Assembly: GCA_008360975.2 (NCBI GenBank)
Contig: CM039211.1
Coordinates: forward strand, 4,719,522 to 4,783,521
Reading direction: 5' to 3'
DNA length: 64,000 bases
Source: Lichenostomus cassidix
Lineage: Eukaryota; Chordata; Aves; Passeriformes; Meliphagidae
The notes under the pieces are model-generated. The model had not been told where the DNA came from. It made no database searches and saw nothing but the letters and a program-made list of their open reading frames with translations. The position numbers and the translations under genes are program-made. Below are positions 47,945 through 64,000 of the stretch, piece after piece (the first letter of the stretch is position 1; each line of letters starts with the position of its first letter).

Positions 47945-50089
47945 AATTTATGAAGATATTAAAAGACACTGAGGGTTACAAACTTTCTGTTATCCTGGAA
48001 AGAAAAGTGAGTCCAAAGTGACTTCAGTACTCAGTTCCATAGTGGTTTTACATCTTTTATTCCCCTTTTCTGTATCACTAGGTAACTGAAGCAGCCAGAA
48101 CAAGTAATCCCTGAAATCCTCCTTTCCTTCTAGAGCTGCCCCAGAGGGGAATGCTGTACACACCACTACTCCAGCATTTTAAAATAAACATTTCTACCAG
48201 GATTAACTTTCAACATGTGAAGTGCAATGATTTTTTTTTTTTCTGAAAGGCAGAGGAAAGAAAAACACCCATGGATTCAATATTATCAAGAGCTTCAGCT
48301 GGACTGACAGGACAGGTAGTTCTGAGCTGAGCTGACAGAATCCCTGTGAGTCAGTGCAGTCCCAGAGTGACAAGGGGTTACCAATACATCTCATTTAGTG
48401 CTTTACAGACTAACAGAAATTCAGTTGTTACAAACATTTATGTTACACTGCCTAGTGAAAAACACCCAATAAATTTGCTGTCTGAAATTCAGCAATGATA
48501 TCCTCAATAAAATCTGAACTCCTTAGAAATACTTGCTACGTTGCCCACAGGAAATACATCACTGTGTCTTAAAATCATCTGTGTGAATGTTATTGATGGT
48601 CAAGAGAAAGATCAGCTTCTGAGTGCAAATGTTCTGCTGAAGGATAAATTATTACAGCAGACACTCAAACCAAGCTGTTTCTTTGCAAGTCATCAATATG
48701 ATCCTGAGGATGAAAAAATGAAGAGAAATCAAAACCCAGCCCTGAAATCTGCACAGGTTTACACTCCGTGCTGTGGGGCAGCAGGGAGGGAACTCGAGGT
48801 AATTAAGTTAATGTGCATATGTAGCTGAAGGATTGAGGCCAGGGGGGATTAAAGAGCAGGAGCTACAGCAACAGAGAAGGGACAATGGCTGAAGCACTCA
48901 GCACAGGTGAACTTTTCCCCTCTGGACCTGTGGACACCAAGGACAATCCAATTCCAACTGTGACTGGGTCAAGCCACAGGATGGAGGAGTTTCAGAAAGG
49001 TAAATGCAGCCACTCACTGTCACTGCAGAGCAGCTGGCCAGCCTTGCAGGAAGGTTTCCTCCTCCCCATGCACCTTCAGGGGAAAACCTCTCCAGCTGCC
49101 AGCACTGCAATGTGCAGCAGGAATTCTGCACAGCTCCTGAGTGTGTAAATCACTGCCCTGCACTGCTGGATGCACTGACAAGGCTGATTTCACCCCCAGC
49201 ACACACAGGGGCTGTTTGTACCCACAGACTGTCAATGCCAGGGATGCACCCCAAAGCTGTCTCGTTAAATACTGCATCATTACATCTATAACAGATAAAA
49301 CCCAACACTGCAGATGCATGTTTCTGTGAAATGAACAAGGATGTGGAACCAAATTAGCTACAAATACATGCACAGTGTAGCTTAACTTGTTTCTACAGAG
49401 CCACAGAACACTGTCAGAAGCAGTTACAGTTCAAATGTACTGTGGAATGTCAAACACACAACTTTTCTAGAAAAAATAGAACAAAATAATTTCTCGATTT
49501 AATAACACTAACTACAACTTCTACGTATTCTTTATTTTTTTAAAGCCAACCAAAGCTATCTCCACGTGATAAAAAATGGTGCAATGTACTTAATACAGCA
49601 TCCTGTTCCCTCCAAAAGATGGGAACAATTTACCCCAGAGGTGCAATTACATGACTGATTGTGAGCATAAATGAAAGGCTTAAGTAATTTTTGTTACTCT
49701 GGCAGTAAACAAAAATACAATTAAGGAAGAACAAAATGAAACAAATTACTGTGCCATAAAGAAGTAACATTTCTGAAAATTACTTTGGGGTTATTGACAG
49801 CTAAAAAGTTCTGTTTGTCTGACTCACTGTGCTTTCAATACAAACAGTACTTTTTTTAGCATGTCAGTATAAAGAATTCTCATGTGGACTTGCCATTCAC
49901 TTGGGATTCTTTTGTGAGAACAGCTCCATACTTTCTGCACAATACATAAATCAATGTGCACAGCAGAACCACTAAGCATTACCACATATACAGAAAATAA
50001 ACAAAGATGTGAAAAAGTACCTTTGATTTTTTAGTTTTCTGACAATTATCTTTATTTGCTCAGGCAAATTGAGAGACTTTGTTCTATTT

Positions 50090-50116
50090 CTTCTTCTTCT
50101 TTCTTTTTTTTTTTCC
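50090..50116. repeat. TTC-rich polypyrimidine tract
   Basis: Several TTC units running into a pure T run, in the large MSH3 intron. Confidence 0.8.
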
Positions 50117-52384
50117 TAAAGGATGATCTGAATGCCTTAAACAGTTATTTTCAGGTTTAAAGAACTTAATTTAAAAATTCTTCGAAGTTCTGGCCAAAAC
50201 CAGGTTATGTACAAACAAGTTGTTCAGCTGAGATAAACTCCTCCACAGTTTTGACTCAGCAATCAATCTCCTGGTGATTTCTGTACACACCTGCAGAACC
50301 TGCCAAACACTGCTGTCACCTCCCCACTGTGGTTTCACAGCCTAGATTTTTATGATAAAGGTATGAAGAAGCTCGCTATCTGGATTATCTTCATTTGTCT
50401 GAGCTGTTATGATTTTAACTGGTATCAGGAAAAATTATCTTCATCATCCTACCCTGTAAGCTTCAAAGAAATCACTGAAGCTTAATAAAGAAATAAATGC
50501 AAGCAAGGAAATTTTTTTAGTTTAGACTCTGGTCTTTTGAGTTAAAATCAAAAACTTTCATATGTGATATAAAAATGACAGGCAGTATTTGCCTATTCCT
50601 ATGCAAATACGACCATTTCGAATAATGGAGCTTGTTACTTATTTATTATTTTAAATACATCTCTTTTTAAATACAACTCTGTGCTCCTCCTGTGCAGCTC
50701 CCTTCTGACAAGCCAGTGAAAGTGGCTGAATGAAATTAAGTGCAACATGATTTGCCAAGTTACAAAAGGTTGGGAATTAATTTTGCCATGCAAGGTTACA
50801 CCCATGGAACAATCACAGCCTTTAATAGGTATGAGTATTACTTTGCTTTTATTCTAATGTGATTTACCTCAATGTGTTGCCAAAAGTGCTTGGGAAACAA
50901 CTTCCACTAAATTTCCACTTGGATAGAAACATTCTTTTTCCTGCTTCATACACCACTCCGTCCTGTGCCTTCTGATTTTCTCAAGAGTTCTTACAAAATA
51001 TGATCTTAGCAAGCCTTGGAACATTTTAACCTAAAAGTAAATCTAAAAGTAATCTATAGTAAATCATGCAATTTTAAGTATCTTTCAAAGCTGAATGATG
51101 GCAGCATTTCCATGAAGAAAAGAAAAATACAATACAAGTATCCCAAGTCAGTTGCCCAAATGCTTGCAGGTATTCATACAATATTTGCTTTCCATCGTGA
51201 TTTTAAACCTTACTGAAATTTGTGGTAATGTCACAGACATGTATGTTTTATCCAGTTGAAACAAAATGTTTGTCTCCTTGTTTCTTGCAGCTCCACACAC
51301 TTATGAAACACCAATATGACTTTCAAGTTGTCAGAGTTAAATAGCTGTAAATGCTTTCAGGGAGGTAACACAATACAGCTATTATAAGGCCTGACCTTTC
51401 TGAGAGTAATTCCACCATTTACAGATCAGAAAAACAGACATTTTGATAAACAGTACAGGAGAAAATACAGTGGCTGCTTTGATATGTGGCCTCTACAGAA
51501 GGGTGGGCTAATGAGGGCTGAGTTTTCTTGGGTTTTCTAGCTTACTTGGAAGAAATCCTCCATCTCTAAAGTATCCTCTAAGCCTTACAGCAATTCCTTC
51601 CAGATATGGGAGAGAGGCCGAGGGCTCCATGCATTCTGCAGAATCCCACAGGGGCACAACCACAAATTCCCTCATTTTCTGCCCCCCGAAAGATCTCTTT
51701 TAGGTGACAACAATCAAGGCATAGGAAAAAAACCACGAGATGATCCACAATGCCTGTAGGCGAATCATACAAGAAATGTCACTTTGGGACACAGAAATGC
51801 CCCTTCCTCTTGCACCCCAGTGGCTCCAAACCCCTGTGACTGCTGTGTCTGTGTGCTCACAGGGTGATGGAGATGAGCAGTGCCAGGCACACCACCCAGC
51901 AGTCAGACTCTGCTGTATTTGCTGATGCCATCGTGCTGTGAGTGTGCAGCACTCACAGACCTCAGGGGAATGGGACACATCTCTCAGAGAGGATTTCAGA
52001 GCAGCTGAAGGTCCCATGCAGCAGTGGCACAGCAAGGCAAGGACAGCCCCCAGCTGGCAGAACTCAGAGCACTGAGCTCCCAGCCAGAGGCACTGAGGAA
52101 ATGGCTGCTCAGCAGCTCCCCAAGATAAAAACAGACTCAATCTCATCAGGTCACCAAGGTAAGATGTGTATAAATAATACCATTTCTTCTTTAACCTGGA
52201 ATGCATAATGTGTAAAAACTGTGCATGGTCACTCTGTCCAAACACGGGGAGGCAGGAGCAGTGAGCTTTCCTCACACCAATCCTGCTTCCTAGAAAACAG
52301 GGATGATCTGATGGGCACTGCTGGGGTGCCTTAAGGCACTGCGGCACATGAAACCAAGCTTGGCTGGGGTGGAATAGCTGGGCT

Positions 52385-52690
52385 GGAGTCATCACAGAAT
52401 GCCCTGTGCTGGAAAGGACCCACCAGGGCCATCCAGTCACAGACCCCCCCAAAAATCCCTGGCAGTGCTGTCCAAACCCTCCTGGAGCTCTGGCAGCCTC
52501 AGGCTGTGCCCATTCCCTGGGGAGCCTGGGCAGTGCCAGCACCCTGTGGGGGAAGAACCTTTCCCTCAGATCCATCCTGACCCTCCCTGACACAGCTCCA
52601 GCTGCTCTCTGGCTCCTGTCCCTGTTCCAGAGCAGAGACCAGAGCTGTCCCTTGGGAGGAGCTGCAGCCCCTGGTCTGGGACTGACCATG
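52385..52690 (-). mobile_element. CR1 LINE, 3' end, minus orientation
   Basis: The plus strand reads as antisense CR1: TCACAGAATGCCCTGTGCTG, GGAAAGGACCCACCAGGGCC, ATCCAGTCACAGACCCC, GGAGCCTGGGCAGTGCCAGC, AAGAACCTTTCCCTCAGATC and CCTGTCCCTGTTCCAGAGCA in the expected order. The element is 5'-truncated and in sense orientation with respect to MSH3. The 344-codon minus-strand frame at 51700-52734 begins upstream of it and runs through it, and is not a gene. Confidence 0.9.
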
Positions 52691-55481
52691 CCCTGGTCAC
52701 TGACCCTCCTGTGCAAACTCAGCCATGCACACACCTGAGTGTCTTCTCAAGGGTGGACACAGCCTGAGTGGACATGTTTTCCTAGACCCTGCCAAGGGGT
52801 GTGCTGACCACCTCAACTGTGTCACCACAGGCCACAGCTGACACTCATGGGCAGGACCTCAAATGCAATTTTCAACAAGACCTTCACTTGGCAAGGCTCT
52901 CAGCTGTTCTGCTGCTGCTTGCAGCAATCAGAATCCCCTCCCTTGACTGAACCCATCAACCAACTCAGAAAAGCCACTCCGAGGTGCATGGCTGGGAATG
53001 GACCTTGGTTGCTGAAAACTACAGGACCCAGCTAAGGCCAGTGGTGAGGGGGATGAAACTCCTCTATCACCTCAGTGCTCAGCTGTCCAGAGATTTCTGT
53101 GCTCTGGTTCTAATTGAACAAATGACTTCTACACATATTCAAAATCATTACACAAGAACAACAGATTAGAAAATACCAAAGCATTGATGCACCTTGAGAC
53201 CTGGGACAGACAGATCCAGGATTCCACTGTGGCCATGACTATCTTAGAGACTCTGTATAGAGACATGTAAAATAACCTGGAATAAAAAAAAACATCCCTT
53301 CCTGCCAAGGTGAGCAGTAACCATCTGTTTTCACAACATTTTCAGATATACAGTGGAATTTGAACCAAGGGAGTACCTCTAACGATGGACTCAGCAACAA
53401 GGAGTGCCCCCCCCACACTAAAAATACATTTAAGTCATCTGTTGCAAGGATAAAATGCAGAAAAAAGTTCTTTACACCTAAAACCAGACCATGTGATGTG
53501 CAGGGACTATACCAAGACAATTGTCTCCAAGGGCAGGAGACTGCATGCCTTACATAAAGTAAAAATGCTGACCTGCAGCTTCCCCAGGCAAACACCACCT
53601 GCAAACCTGCACTGCCAGCCTCCTCCACCCTCAACAAACCCTGCAGACAATTCCAACTGTGTTTGATACCATGAGGATTAAACTCATGCTGAGAGGCTGT
53701 AAACAGCAAGATAACTCTTTAAAGAGAGACAAAGTGCATGAGAGGATAATCTACATGCATCTTAGTGATGCCTCTATTTATTCCTTGAACCTCTAAGCAT
53801 GAGGCAGATCACCTGCAAAGGCAGTTTCCAAAGGCATTTGAAGAACAGGGCACTCTGTAGGTTCAGGGAACTGAAGCTGCACCTTTAACAACATCCCCAG
53901 CTTGGCTGATGGGATAAAACCTCACTGGAAAGTGTGGGGCACTGTAGTGACTGTGCTTGCTCCCTGAAATAAGTGGAAATAGCTCTTCTTCCAACGCAGG
54001 GAGAGAAACCCAGGAGGGTAAGTGCTCCACAAAGGAAATTACTCTTTGTCCTGTACCTCACCTGGCGCTGGCAGGGACTGCTCTCCTTCACAGGATGCTT
54101 TCTGATGGCAGCTTGTGATGGCCAAAAAGTGATTCTCAAAGTCCTTGGAGGCACTTGGCAATTTGAACTGTTAATTAGCTCCTTCATTTGAGCATGTTTT
54201 GCCTTCACAGTACTGCAGCATCCTCCCTGTGCCCCCAGTTTGGAAGGTGGACCCTCATGGAGAGCTGTGGCCCACAGGAAGCAGGACAAAGCCTCCTGGC
54301 AAGGGGAAGGTCTACCAATAATTGATCAGAAGTGGGACCTCTGCAGAGTCAGCTTTCTTCAGCACTGAACACCACCTCTCCCAAGGGCATGCTCAGGCCA
54401 GCAGAATTCCTGTCATTAACTCCTCCATACTGGGATGTCCACCCTGGCTTTGTCTCCCTACTCAAACACACGGAGAAACATCAGAGTAATTCCAATGTCT
54501 GAGTAACTATTTTGGAAATAACAAAAACTGAAGGTTAATTTGAAGTAGAAAATGAGCCCATATACTGCAAGCAGAAGTTGAATGGGAATTTTCAAACATC
54601 AGAGAATTAAATACCCAACCCCTGCTGAAAGTCAATATAGATGGGGTGACAACCTTTTCCAAAACCCTTCTAATTTTTTTAAATATAACACCACTAATTA
54701 AGTTAAAATTCTTTAAGAAAAGATTGCAAGAAAACACTAACCCATATTGAAGAAAGGGGGAAAAAAGAAGAAAATATTAACCAGCAAATATCCTCAAAAT
54801 CCTGTGTACTTCCCCTAGTCTGACCTAGACTCAGCACTGTCCCATGTCTATCTGCCCAGTAATGAAGAAAGATCATTCCTATTTTCACTCTACCTGTAAG
54901 CAAGTCCTCCTGCATCTTTAAAAACATTTAATGTCATCCAGCATTTAAAGTCAATTTAGAGATGCTATCATATCTAAGCACAATATATCACAAGGAATAA
55001 CCATAGTAGCAACCCTTCAATTTCCATGGAAACCCTACTTGGAAAACAAGACACAAATCCTGGAGATACAAATCCCTTAAACCTATATAAATTCACACTT
55101 CAACCATGCAGTCTACAAACCAAAAAAAAAAAAAAGGACAGCAGTACAAAGCACCAAAATTGAAGAAGATTTATCAAGAGAATTGTTGGTAATTCTGAGG
55201 CACAGAACTCTGATCTCTCCCTGCATCCCTTGCTGCATCCTTCAGCATCCCTCCCTGCAGGGGTGCCCTGCTATCAGCCTCCCCCAAGAGATCACCACAG
55301 CAGTGATGAAAGTACCCTGGAAACTGACATCTTTCCATGGTAAGTTTTTTAAGTACTAAAAATATACCAAAGTTTTCAAAAACAAAATAAAAATTCACAT
55401 TTTCCAGCAAGACTTTGTGGCCTGGGGTGGCAGTGCCAGAAAGGAGGTCTGCATTGCTGTTATCATTTAAAAAATTTTAAA

Positions 55482-55548
55482 ATTATATATATGTATACAT
55501 ATATATGTATAAATATGTATACACACACTTTTGTGTGTCTCTTTGTAC

Positions 55549-55591
<43 letters not shown>

Positions 55592-55595
55592 TAAA
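55482..55595. repeat. Compound TA/CA/CATA microsatellite
   Basis: A TA-rich stretch, a short CACACA-TTTTGTGTGT element, CATA units, and then about ten TA dinucleotides. It is strongly AT-biased and partly self-complementary, hence likely length-variable. It lies in the large MSH3 intron. Confidence 0.92.
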
Positions 55596-55904
55596 ACCTA
55601 ACAAAACCAACCTGCAAAACAAAGAATAGAAGATGAAAACAAAAATAGCAAAATTGGGTTAAGAGAAAGTCTCTGATCTCTTCCAGTTCATTCCCCACCA
55701 GAGAAGAGAACAGGCAAAAGCTGAGGCTTTATAAAAAGGCATAAAATCTCAAGTAGGCTATAACATGTGGCAGCTGATTTATTGATTCTTTCCCCAAACC
55801 AGGCACTAAAAACTATTTCAAGGGTAACTTCCTAGGGCTGAGAAATGCCCTGAAAGCATTAACCTGCCTGAAAGACTAATATACTTCAAGCCTCTCCCAG
55901 TACC

Positions 55905-55953
55905 CTGAAAAAAACCAAAACCAACCCCAAAAAAACCCCAAACCAACCAAAAC
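55905..55953. repeat. A/C-rich low-complexity block
   Basis: AAAACC and CCAAAC-like units (CCAAAACCAACCCCAAAAAA), the complement of the T/G-rich blocks seen near 8.5 and 12.05 kb. Intronic, no coding signal. Confidence 0.75.
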
Positions 55954-57839
55954 AGAAGTGTCTTCTTCTGGAACAGTCTCTGTACATCTTGAGCAGATTC
56001 TGGTAATCTGTTTCTTTTCTCCTTTTTTTTCCCTGTTACCTTTTACCTAATGCATACTTTTATCTTAACAATGTATTATCAATTTCTTTTTGATTAATGT
56101 TGAGTCAATTAGTTTACTCTTAATTGCTGGTGCAATGTCAGTAATTCTTCCACGTATTCATCTGGTGTTTGACACATATCACATTAAATGAAGGATGGCA
56201 CATCTAGCTGAGCTTCCAAAACTAATACAGACAAGGAGAAAAAAAAAAAATCAATCCCCTGTGTGAGAATGTGAGTGGACTACAAATTAAATGGTCTGAA
56301 ACCTCACAAAGTAAGGAAGTGCTTGGCTTGAAGTCTGAAAGAAGTAGTTTTACCTTCAAACACACTACTTTATCAGAAAAGTTCTGGAAAATACTTAGAC
56401 TTTATTGTTATATGGAGAAAAGCAAGTTGGAATCAGGGAAATACACTGGGGAACAGGTGGAATACAAATAAAAAAAACCAATTTATTCTCTTTCAAGTGG
56501 GCACAAAACAAAATGTGTCTCCCAGTGACTGTGTCACATTTCTTAACATTTTCTGCAGAAATCATTCTTTTGCAATGACAGTTGAGGAAAAGCAGAGGAA
56601 AGCAAATACTCAGCTTAAGAGTAACAGACTTACATGTGTATTACTAGAATTTAAAGAAGTGTGAACCCAAGTGAAGTACTCCAAGTTCAGCTACAAAACA
56701 CAGAGGAAGACAAAAATAACCTTCAAATGTTTACTGATGTTGTAATGCTCCTTCTGTAAGGTAAATCAAATCCTGTGTCTCTCTGTGTCCCCACAAGAAA
56801 TGCTCATCCATTCCTTTCAGTCCATTACTTTCAACACAGGAGAAGGAAAAAAAGTGAAGCATTTTGAATTCTCATCTCCAATTACTTTTGGGAGGATAAT
56901 ACAAATTCTTTGCTAATTTTCTAAGCACTAAACTGCATCAAGGAGTGATTTTCATTTTTTTTGTCGTGATACAGTGAAGAGTAAGAACACAACACCTTCA
57001 TAGGATGAAGCAATCCCAGGTGAGCAGTACTTCAGGTCTCTTGATTTAAAGTTACCTCTGGAATGCACACTGCCATCACAGAACTAGAATTTCAGGAAAT
57101 TCCAGCTCAGATACCTCAACTGCTGTGAAACTTAAAACCACACATGATAATCTATCTCAAATACCACCAGTAGCACAAAAAATTTACTAATTAAAGAAAT
57201 TATTAAAGAAAACAAAAAAATAGGGCGACAAACCTTAGCAATATTAGATTATAAAATAGAGTTTTGACTGTACTGACAATTTTTAGAAATTACTCAGCAA
57301 TGCCTCAAAACTGAGACAGTGAAATAAACTGTCATTATTCATTCTTAAAAGGACATCAAGTGAGGAGTAAGTGTGTTTAAGACTGATAGTACAGGAAAGA
57401 GATTAGGCACAGAATATATGCTGCCCGAAATTTTCAGTGTCTAATAAGGTGAGTAAATGGAACTGAGCTTCACAGCAGAAACCACAATGTGATTTTCAGA
57501 GGAGACAACATTCATTTTAGGGGAAACACCATTTGGCCACCACCCAGCAGCATAAATTTGGCTGAGGTGTCCATCCATGTAATTTAGGTATGTGGATCTT
57601 AAGACAGACACACTAAAATTCTTGTCCTTTGAAGATTCAAAGATTACAAAACAAACACCACAGTTTACCAGAAAATAGGAATCCAAACCCAGCAATGAAC
57701 CTAATGTGCCTTTAAAATGAGAAAGGGAAACTTCAGGTATGAATTCTCAAGTTCTAAATGAAAAATTAACTTACACTTTGACACACACAGTCCCTTCCAC
57801 AGTAACATTTCCATAAACATAGCAAGTTTTAAGGGATCA

Positions 57840-61225
<3,386 letters not shown>

Positions 61226-61340
61226 TGAGAGGTTGGTGGTGTTTGGAACATATTGATCCTGTTCTCCCAGCAGAATATCTATCACAGGGTGCCTCCCATT
61301 CTTTATGATTATTTCTCGCCGATTGTCTTGCACAGTTGGT
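61226..61340 (-). CDS. MSH3: MSH3 coding exon (core-to-ATPase junction)
   Basis: After acceptor TTTTTTGCAG the exon starts with one base that completes Arg (AG|A), then encodes [20 protein letters not shown] and [18 protein letters not shown], ending in phase 0 before donor GTGAGT. The 'NGRHPV' motif and 'G....YVPN' are conserved at the start of the MutS ATPase domain (domain V). Length is 115 bp. Residues DNRRE replace the equivalent 'EERK' of mammals. The exon sits between the core lever domain upstream and the Walker A exon downstream. Confidence 0.96.
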
Positions 61341-62933
61341 CTGCAAAAAAGGAAAGGTTCTCATTTCAGTGCTCTTTGTAACTGATTATTTAGAATTACT
61401 GTAACTAAAGCCTGTAGGTGGGTCACCTACAATGTAGGTTTTTATGGAAAGATACAAATTATAAAAATTAATTACTGCCATCAAGTATTTCCAAAGACTA
61501 GAAAAAGAGAGTAATGGAATAAAGTCACAGTTTTAAGACTGGAAGGATGAGTGAGATTTTTTTTAAATCTTTAAATGGAAGGGGAGTGAGTTTTTTCTCA
61601 TGTTGAAGAATGACAATGCAATTTCAAAGGAAAACAGAAATCAAATAAATGGCATCCTACAAACACAAAAAGAGGGAAAGAGGTACAAACTGACAATGGT
61701 GAGGGGGTTTAGCACAAAGATATCTCCCACAGTTGTACAGCTGAGATGAAACCAATACACAGACAGTCTCAGCCCTTGTATCACCTCTCCAACAGCATTC
61801 CTTAAACTGAAATTCACTTGAGGTCTGCAGAGTGGACACTCCAACACCACACTGTGATCTCTGCACTGCCCACACCAGCCCTTTCCATTTCCTGAGAGCT
61901 GCCTGAGAGCCCTGATGCTGGCAGTGTCTGTGCAAAGAGCCTCCCAGCACACTGCGCCAGGGACTCACCTCCCCAGCCCTGCTCCTGCCCTGACTCACCC
62001 ATCTGCCTCAGGCAGGGCCAGCAGAACAATCCTCACACATCAAAACACATTCCTCCAAAACACTGAATGTTAAAGCCCAGGCTTTCCTTCAGCATCCCTC
62101 CAGAATTAATTATTGACACCTTCCCTGCAGCTGAGGTTTCACTGAGAAGTCTCCTTCCTGCTAGCTTGTAAGCTTTAAGCCACTCTAAAATTCAGTGAAT
62201 TATTTAAACTCTGCACAGTGAATTAATCAGATTTCAGTTTGTTTTCTCATCTGAGTATACAGAACTAAGTGAGCAATTACTTTCAGAGAGATTCTGATAG
62301 AGCCACACAAGATCCCAAGAGTCCAGAAGTGATCTATATTATCTTTAATGATGTTTCAAAGCAGAAGCATTTGCAAGAGGATTTGTCTTCACCCATCTGT
62401 CTGTGGGTCTAGGGCAGAGACAGGAGCTCAGCCCATCAGCCCTCACACATGATCCCAGGTGAGGCATCACCACTGCTCTGCAACTAATACTTACCTAATA
62501 ATTACCTGACATACACCCTGGAAACATACCTCAGATACCTCAGACTCTTAGGTATTAGAAAGATATCATAAGCTCAGACCTTGCTGAGAACAAAAAACAA
62601 CAGCAATAATAATTTGAAGAAAGAAAAAAAGAAAAAAAAAGATAGAAGAAGTCCGTGCAAAGTCCAACATTTATTTATGTGTAAGTGAGATATCATCTAC
62701 TAACTAGACTCAGGTCAGAAAACAAACATTAGGATGTCAAATTTGAACTGCAATGTTTACAGATTTGCATTAAGCCCAGAAGTGTTGCTCTGCAAAATCA
62801 GATTATGTTGAAACTACTGTAAACAATTTTAATAGTGCATTTTATCATGGTACACATATTAAAACCTAATTAATTTTAAACAAGCTCTTATAATTCTGCA
62901 TAAAATCCTAAATAAAAATTAAAAATTGATTAC
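61341..62933 (-). other. MSH3: MSH3 intron (1.6 kb)
   Basis: Donor GTAATC after 62934, acceptor TTTTTTGCAG before 61340. An A/G-rich tract lies near 62616-62640. A G+C-richer patch at 61850-62000 has open frames on the minus strand but no recognisable protein. Nothing else noted. Confidence 0.9.
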
Positions 62934-63041
62934 CTGCAGTAGTCTCCTTGCTTGGCCACCTGGGCCAATGAGAAGAGGCAGTCCACTGTTGCTAGGTGAC
63001 AAATGGCTTTAGACACGGGGTGATAATGTTCACTGAAATGG
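62934..63041 (-). CDS. MSH3: MSH3 coding exon (end of core/lever domain)
   Basis: Encodes [20 protein letters not shown] and [15 protein letters not shown], ending in AG that joins the next exon as Arg. This matches the end of the MutS core domain, where 'LA..D...S.A..A' is conserved throughout MutS proteins. The acceptor after GATGCAG at 63042 is preferred because it adds a His-Phe pair where mammals also have a residue before FSEHYH. A second AG nine bases inside (TTTCAG, exon start 63032) keeps the same frame. Earlier exons, with the mismatch-binding and connector domains, lie right of the window or were not recognised in 63042-64000. Confidence 0.92.
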
Positions 63042-64000
63042 CTGCATCAAAACAGGGAAAAGTTACTCCAAAAAAGGGAAAAAAGTAGTTCCTTACTGAA
63101 ACAAAAGAACCTGAATCCAAATCTCCTAGCAGGGTATGAGATACAACATAAGGACACATCTTAATCAAGGTGGACTTCAGCTCCCATTCCAACAGTGAAT
63201 TACTTTTTAAGCACCAAAAAATCAGGGAAAATTGAATTAATTAGACAGCTTGCCAAGGGTCAGCAGTTGATCCCTGCTGCCTAAACGAGGTGTACAAAAA
63301 TGCCACAATTTATCAGAATTGATACAGAATATCAGTAGTTGAATCCCAGCTGTTGATTCAACCTCAAGTTACAGTCAAAAAAGAACCAAACTAAGAGTGG
63401 CTGAGCATACAAGTTGTCTAAAATTCCAAAGAAGTATGGTATCTACAACAGAAAATTCATTTTCAATTTATGGTGTTGCTTCCCCAGTACAATAATGAGG
63501 TTACCAGGAGAACACAGTTTTCAGTAGAGTTCGTCCCCTTAGTCCTCTGGAATTTCTCTTTTCCAGTCTCCTAGTCTCAAAGCTACACTATAGAATATAA
63601 AACCAGTAGGGGAGCAAAATTTAATAAACAAAGACATAAATGAATGGAGGGGTGGGAAAGAAGAGCACTTTCCATACAGGTCGTTCCTTTTTGTCTGCTG
63701 ATCTCATACACCACTACTAAGAACAGCCAAGTGAACATGGAGAGAGCTGTTTTTACAGCACTGCAAAGGAAACACAAATGGGAAGTGTGAATTGGAATGT
63801 TTTTCCAGTTTCTACCCTATTTTCAGAATTTCTGGGTTCCTAATGGGAAGCAAATCCAGTGAGACAACTTGAGCAGGGACTTGGAAAGTTCTTGCACACT
63901 ATCTCTGCATGACAAGAGGAACACTTTCAGTAGTTCTGTAATTCATGGAGGTAAAAAATAACAGACAATCAGGCACCTGAAAAATTAAAGGCATTAAGAA
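63042..64000 (-). other. MSH3: MSH3 intron, partial (continues right of window)
   Basis: Sequence upstream of the last recognised MSH3 exon. I read the minus strand for the preceding part of the core domain and saw no convincing exon, so the intron probably continues past the window edge. No repeats recognised. Confidence 0.7.

Noticed and set aside
51700..52734. Longest open frame outside the CpG island, 344 codons, minus strand
   Set aside because: About 300 bases of it are the minus-orientation CR1 at 52385-52690, and the rest shows no domain, no splice context in MSH3 frame and no protein-like pattern.

Overview
The window looks like nuclear DNA from a bird, most likely a passerine. It carries intron-split vertebrate genes, a CpG-island promoter and several 3'-truncated CR1 LINEs whose 3' ends (for example TTCTGGGATTCTGTG) are of the songbird type. 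There are no operons, prokaryotic genes, CRISPR arrays or recognisable RNA genes. The species call is inference.

Two genes are supported, both on the minus strand. From the right edge to about 39.84 kb lie the last seven coding exons of MSH3, the MutS homologue that pairs with MSH2 as MutS-beta. Every splice site is GT-AG, the reading frame closes across all six junctions, and the exons encode the end of the MutS core, the Walker A and B ATPase, the H-loop, the helical dimerisation segment and the C-terminus with its stop codon. The 5' part of MSH3 lies beyond position 64000. Downstream in the direction of transcription, at 16799-17083 inside a strong CpG island, is the first coding exon of RASGRF2, a Ras/Rac guanine-nucleotide exchange factor, holding the start of its first PH domain. 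The rest of RASGRF2 lies left of position 1, so 1-16798 is the beginning of its intron 1. MSH3 followed by RASGRF2 in the same orientation is the order known in mammals.

Layout: 1-16798 is RASGRF2 intron 1, AT-rich with low-complexity tracts and one old CR1 reverse-transcriptase fragment. About 16000-18060 is the CpG island and RASGRF2 promoter. From 18061 to about 39500 is intergenic DNA with four CR1 fragments and short repeats. From 39500 to 64000 are the MSH3 3' end, exons and introns, including a 14.3-kb intron with one CR1, a 3.2-kb intron with another CR1, and a 538-bp intron made almost entirely of a GC-skewed minisatellite.

I found no undescribed multi-gene system. The most interesting features are small: the minisatellite that supplies the splice-acceptor tract of an MSH3 ATPase-domain exon and carries G-quadruplex runs; an inverted pair of CR1 ends sharing an extra ~80-bp tail not explained by CR1; and a cluster of candidate regulatory sites (CArG box, CCAAT box, CRE half-site, triplicated 15-mer) upstream of RASGRF2.
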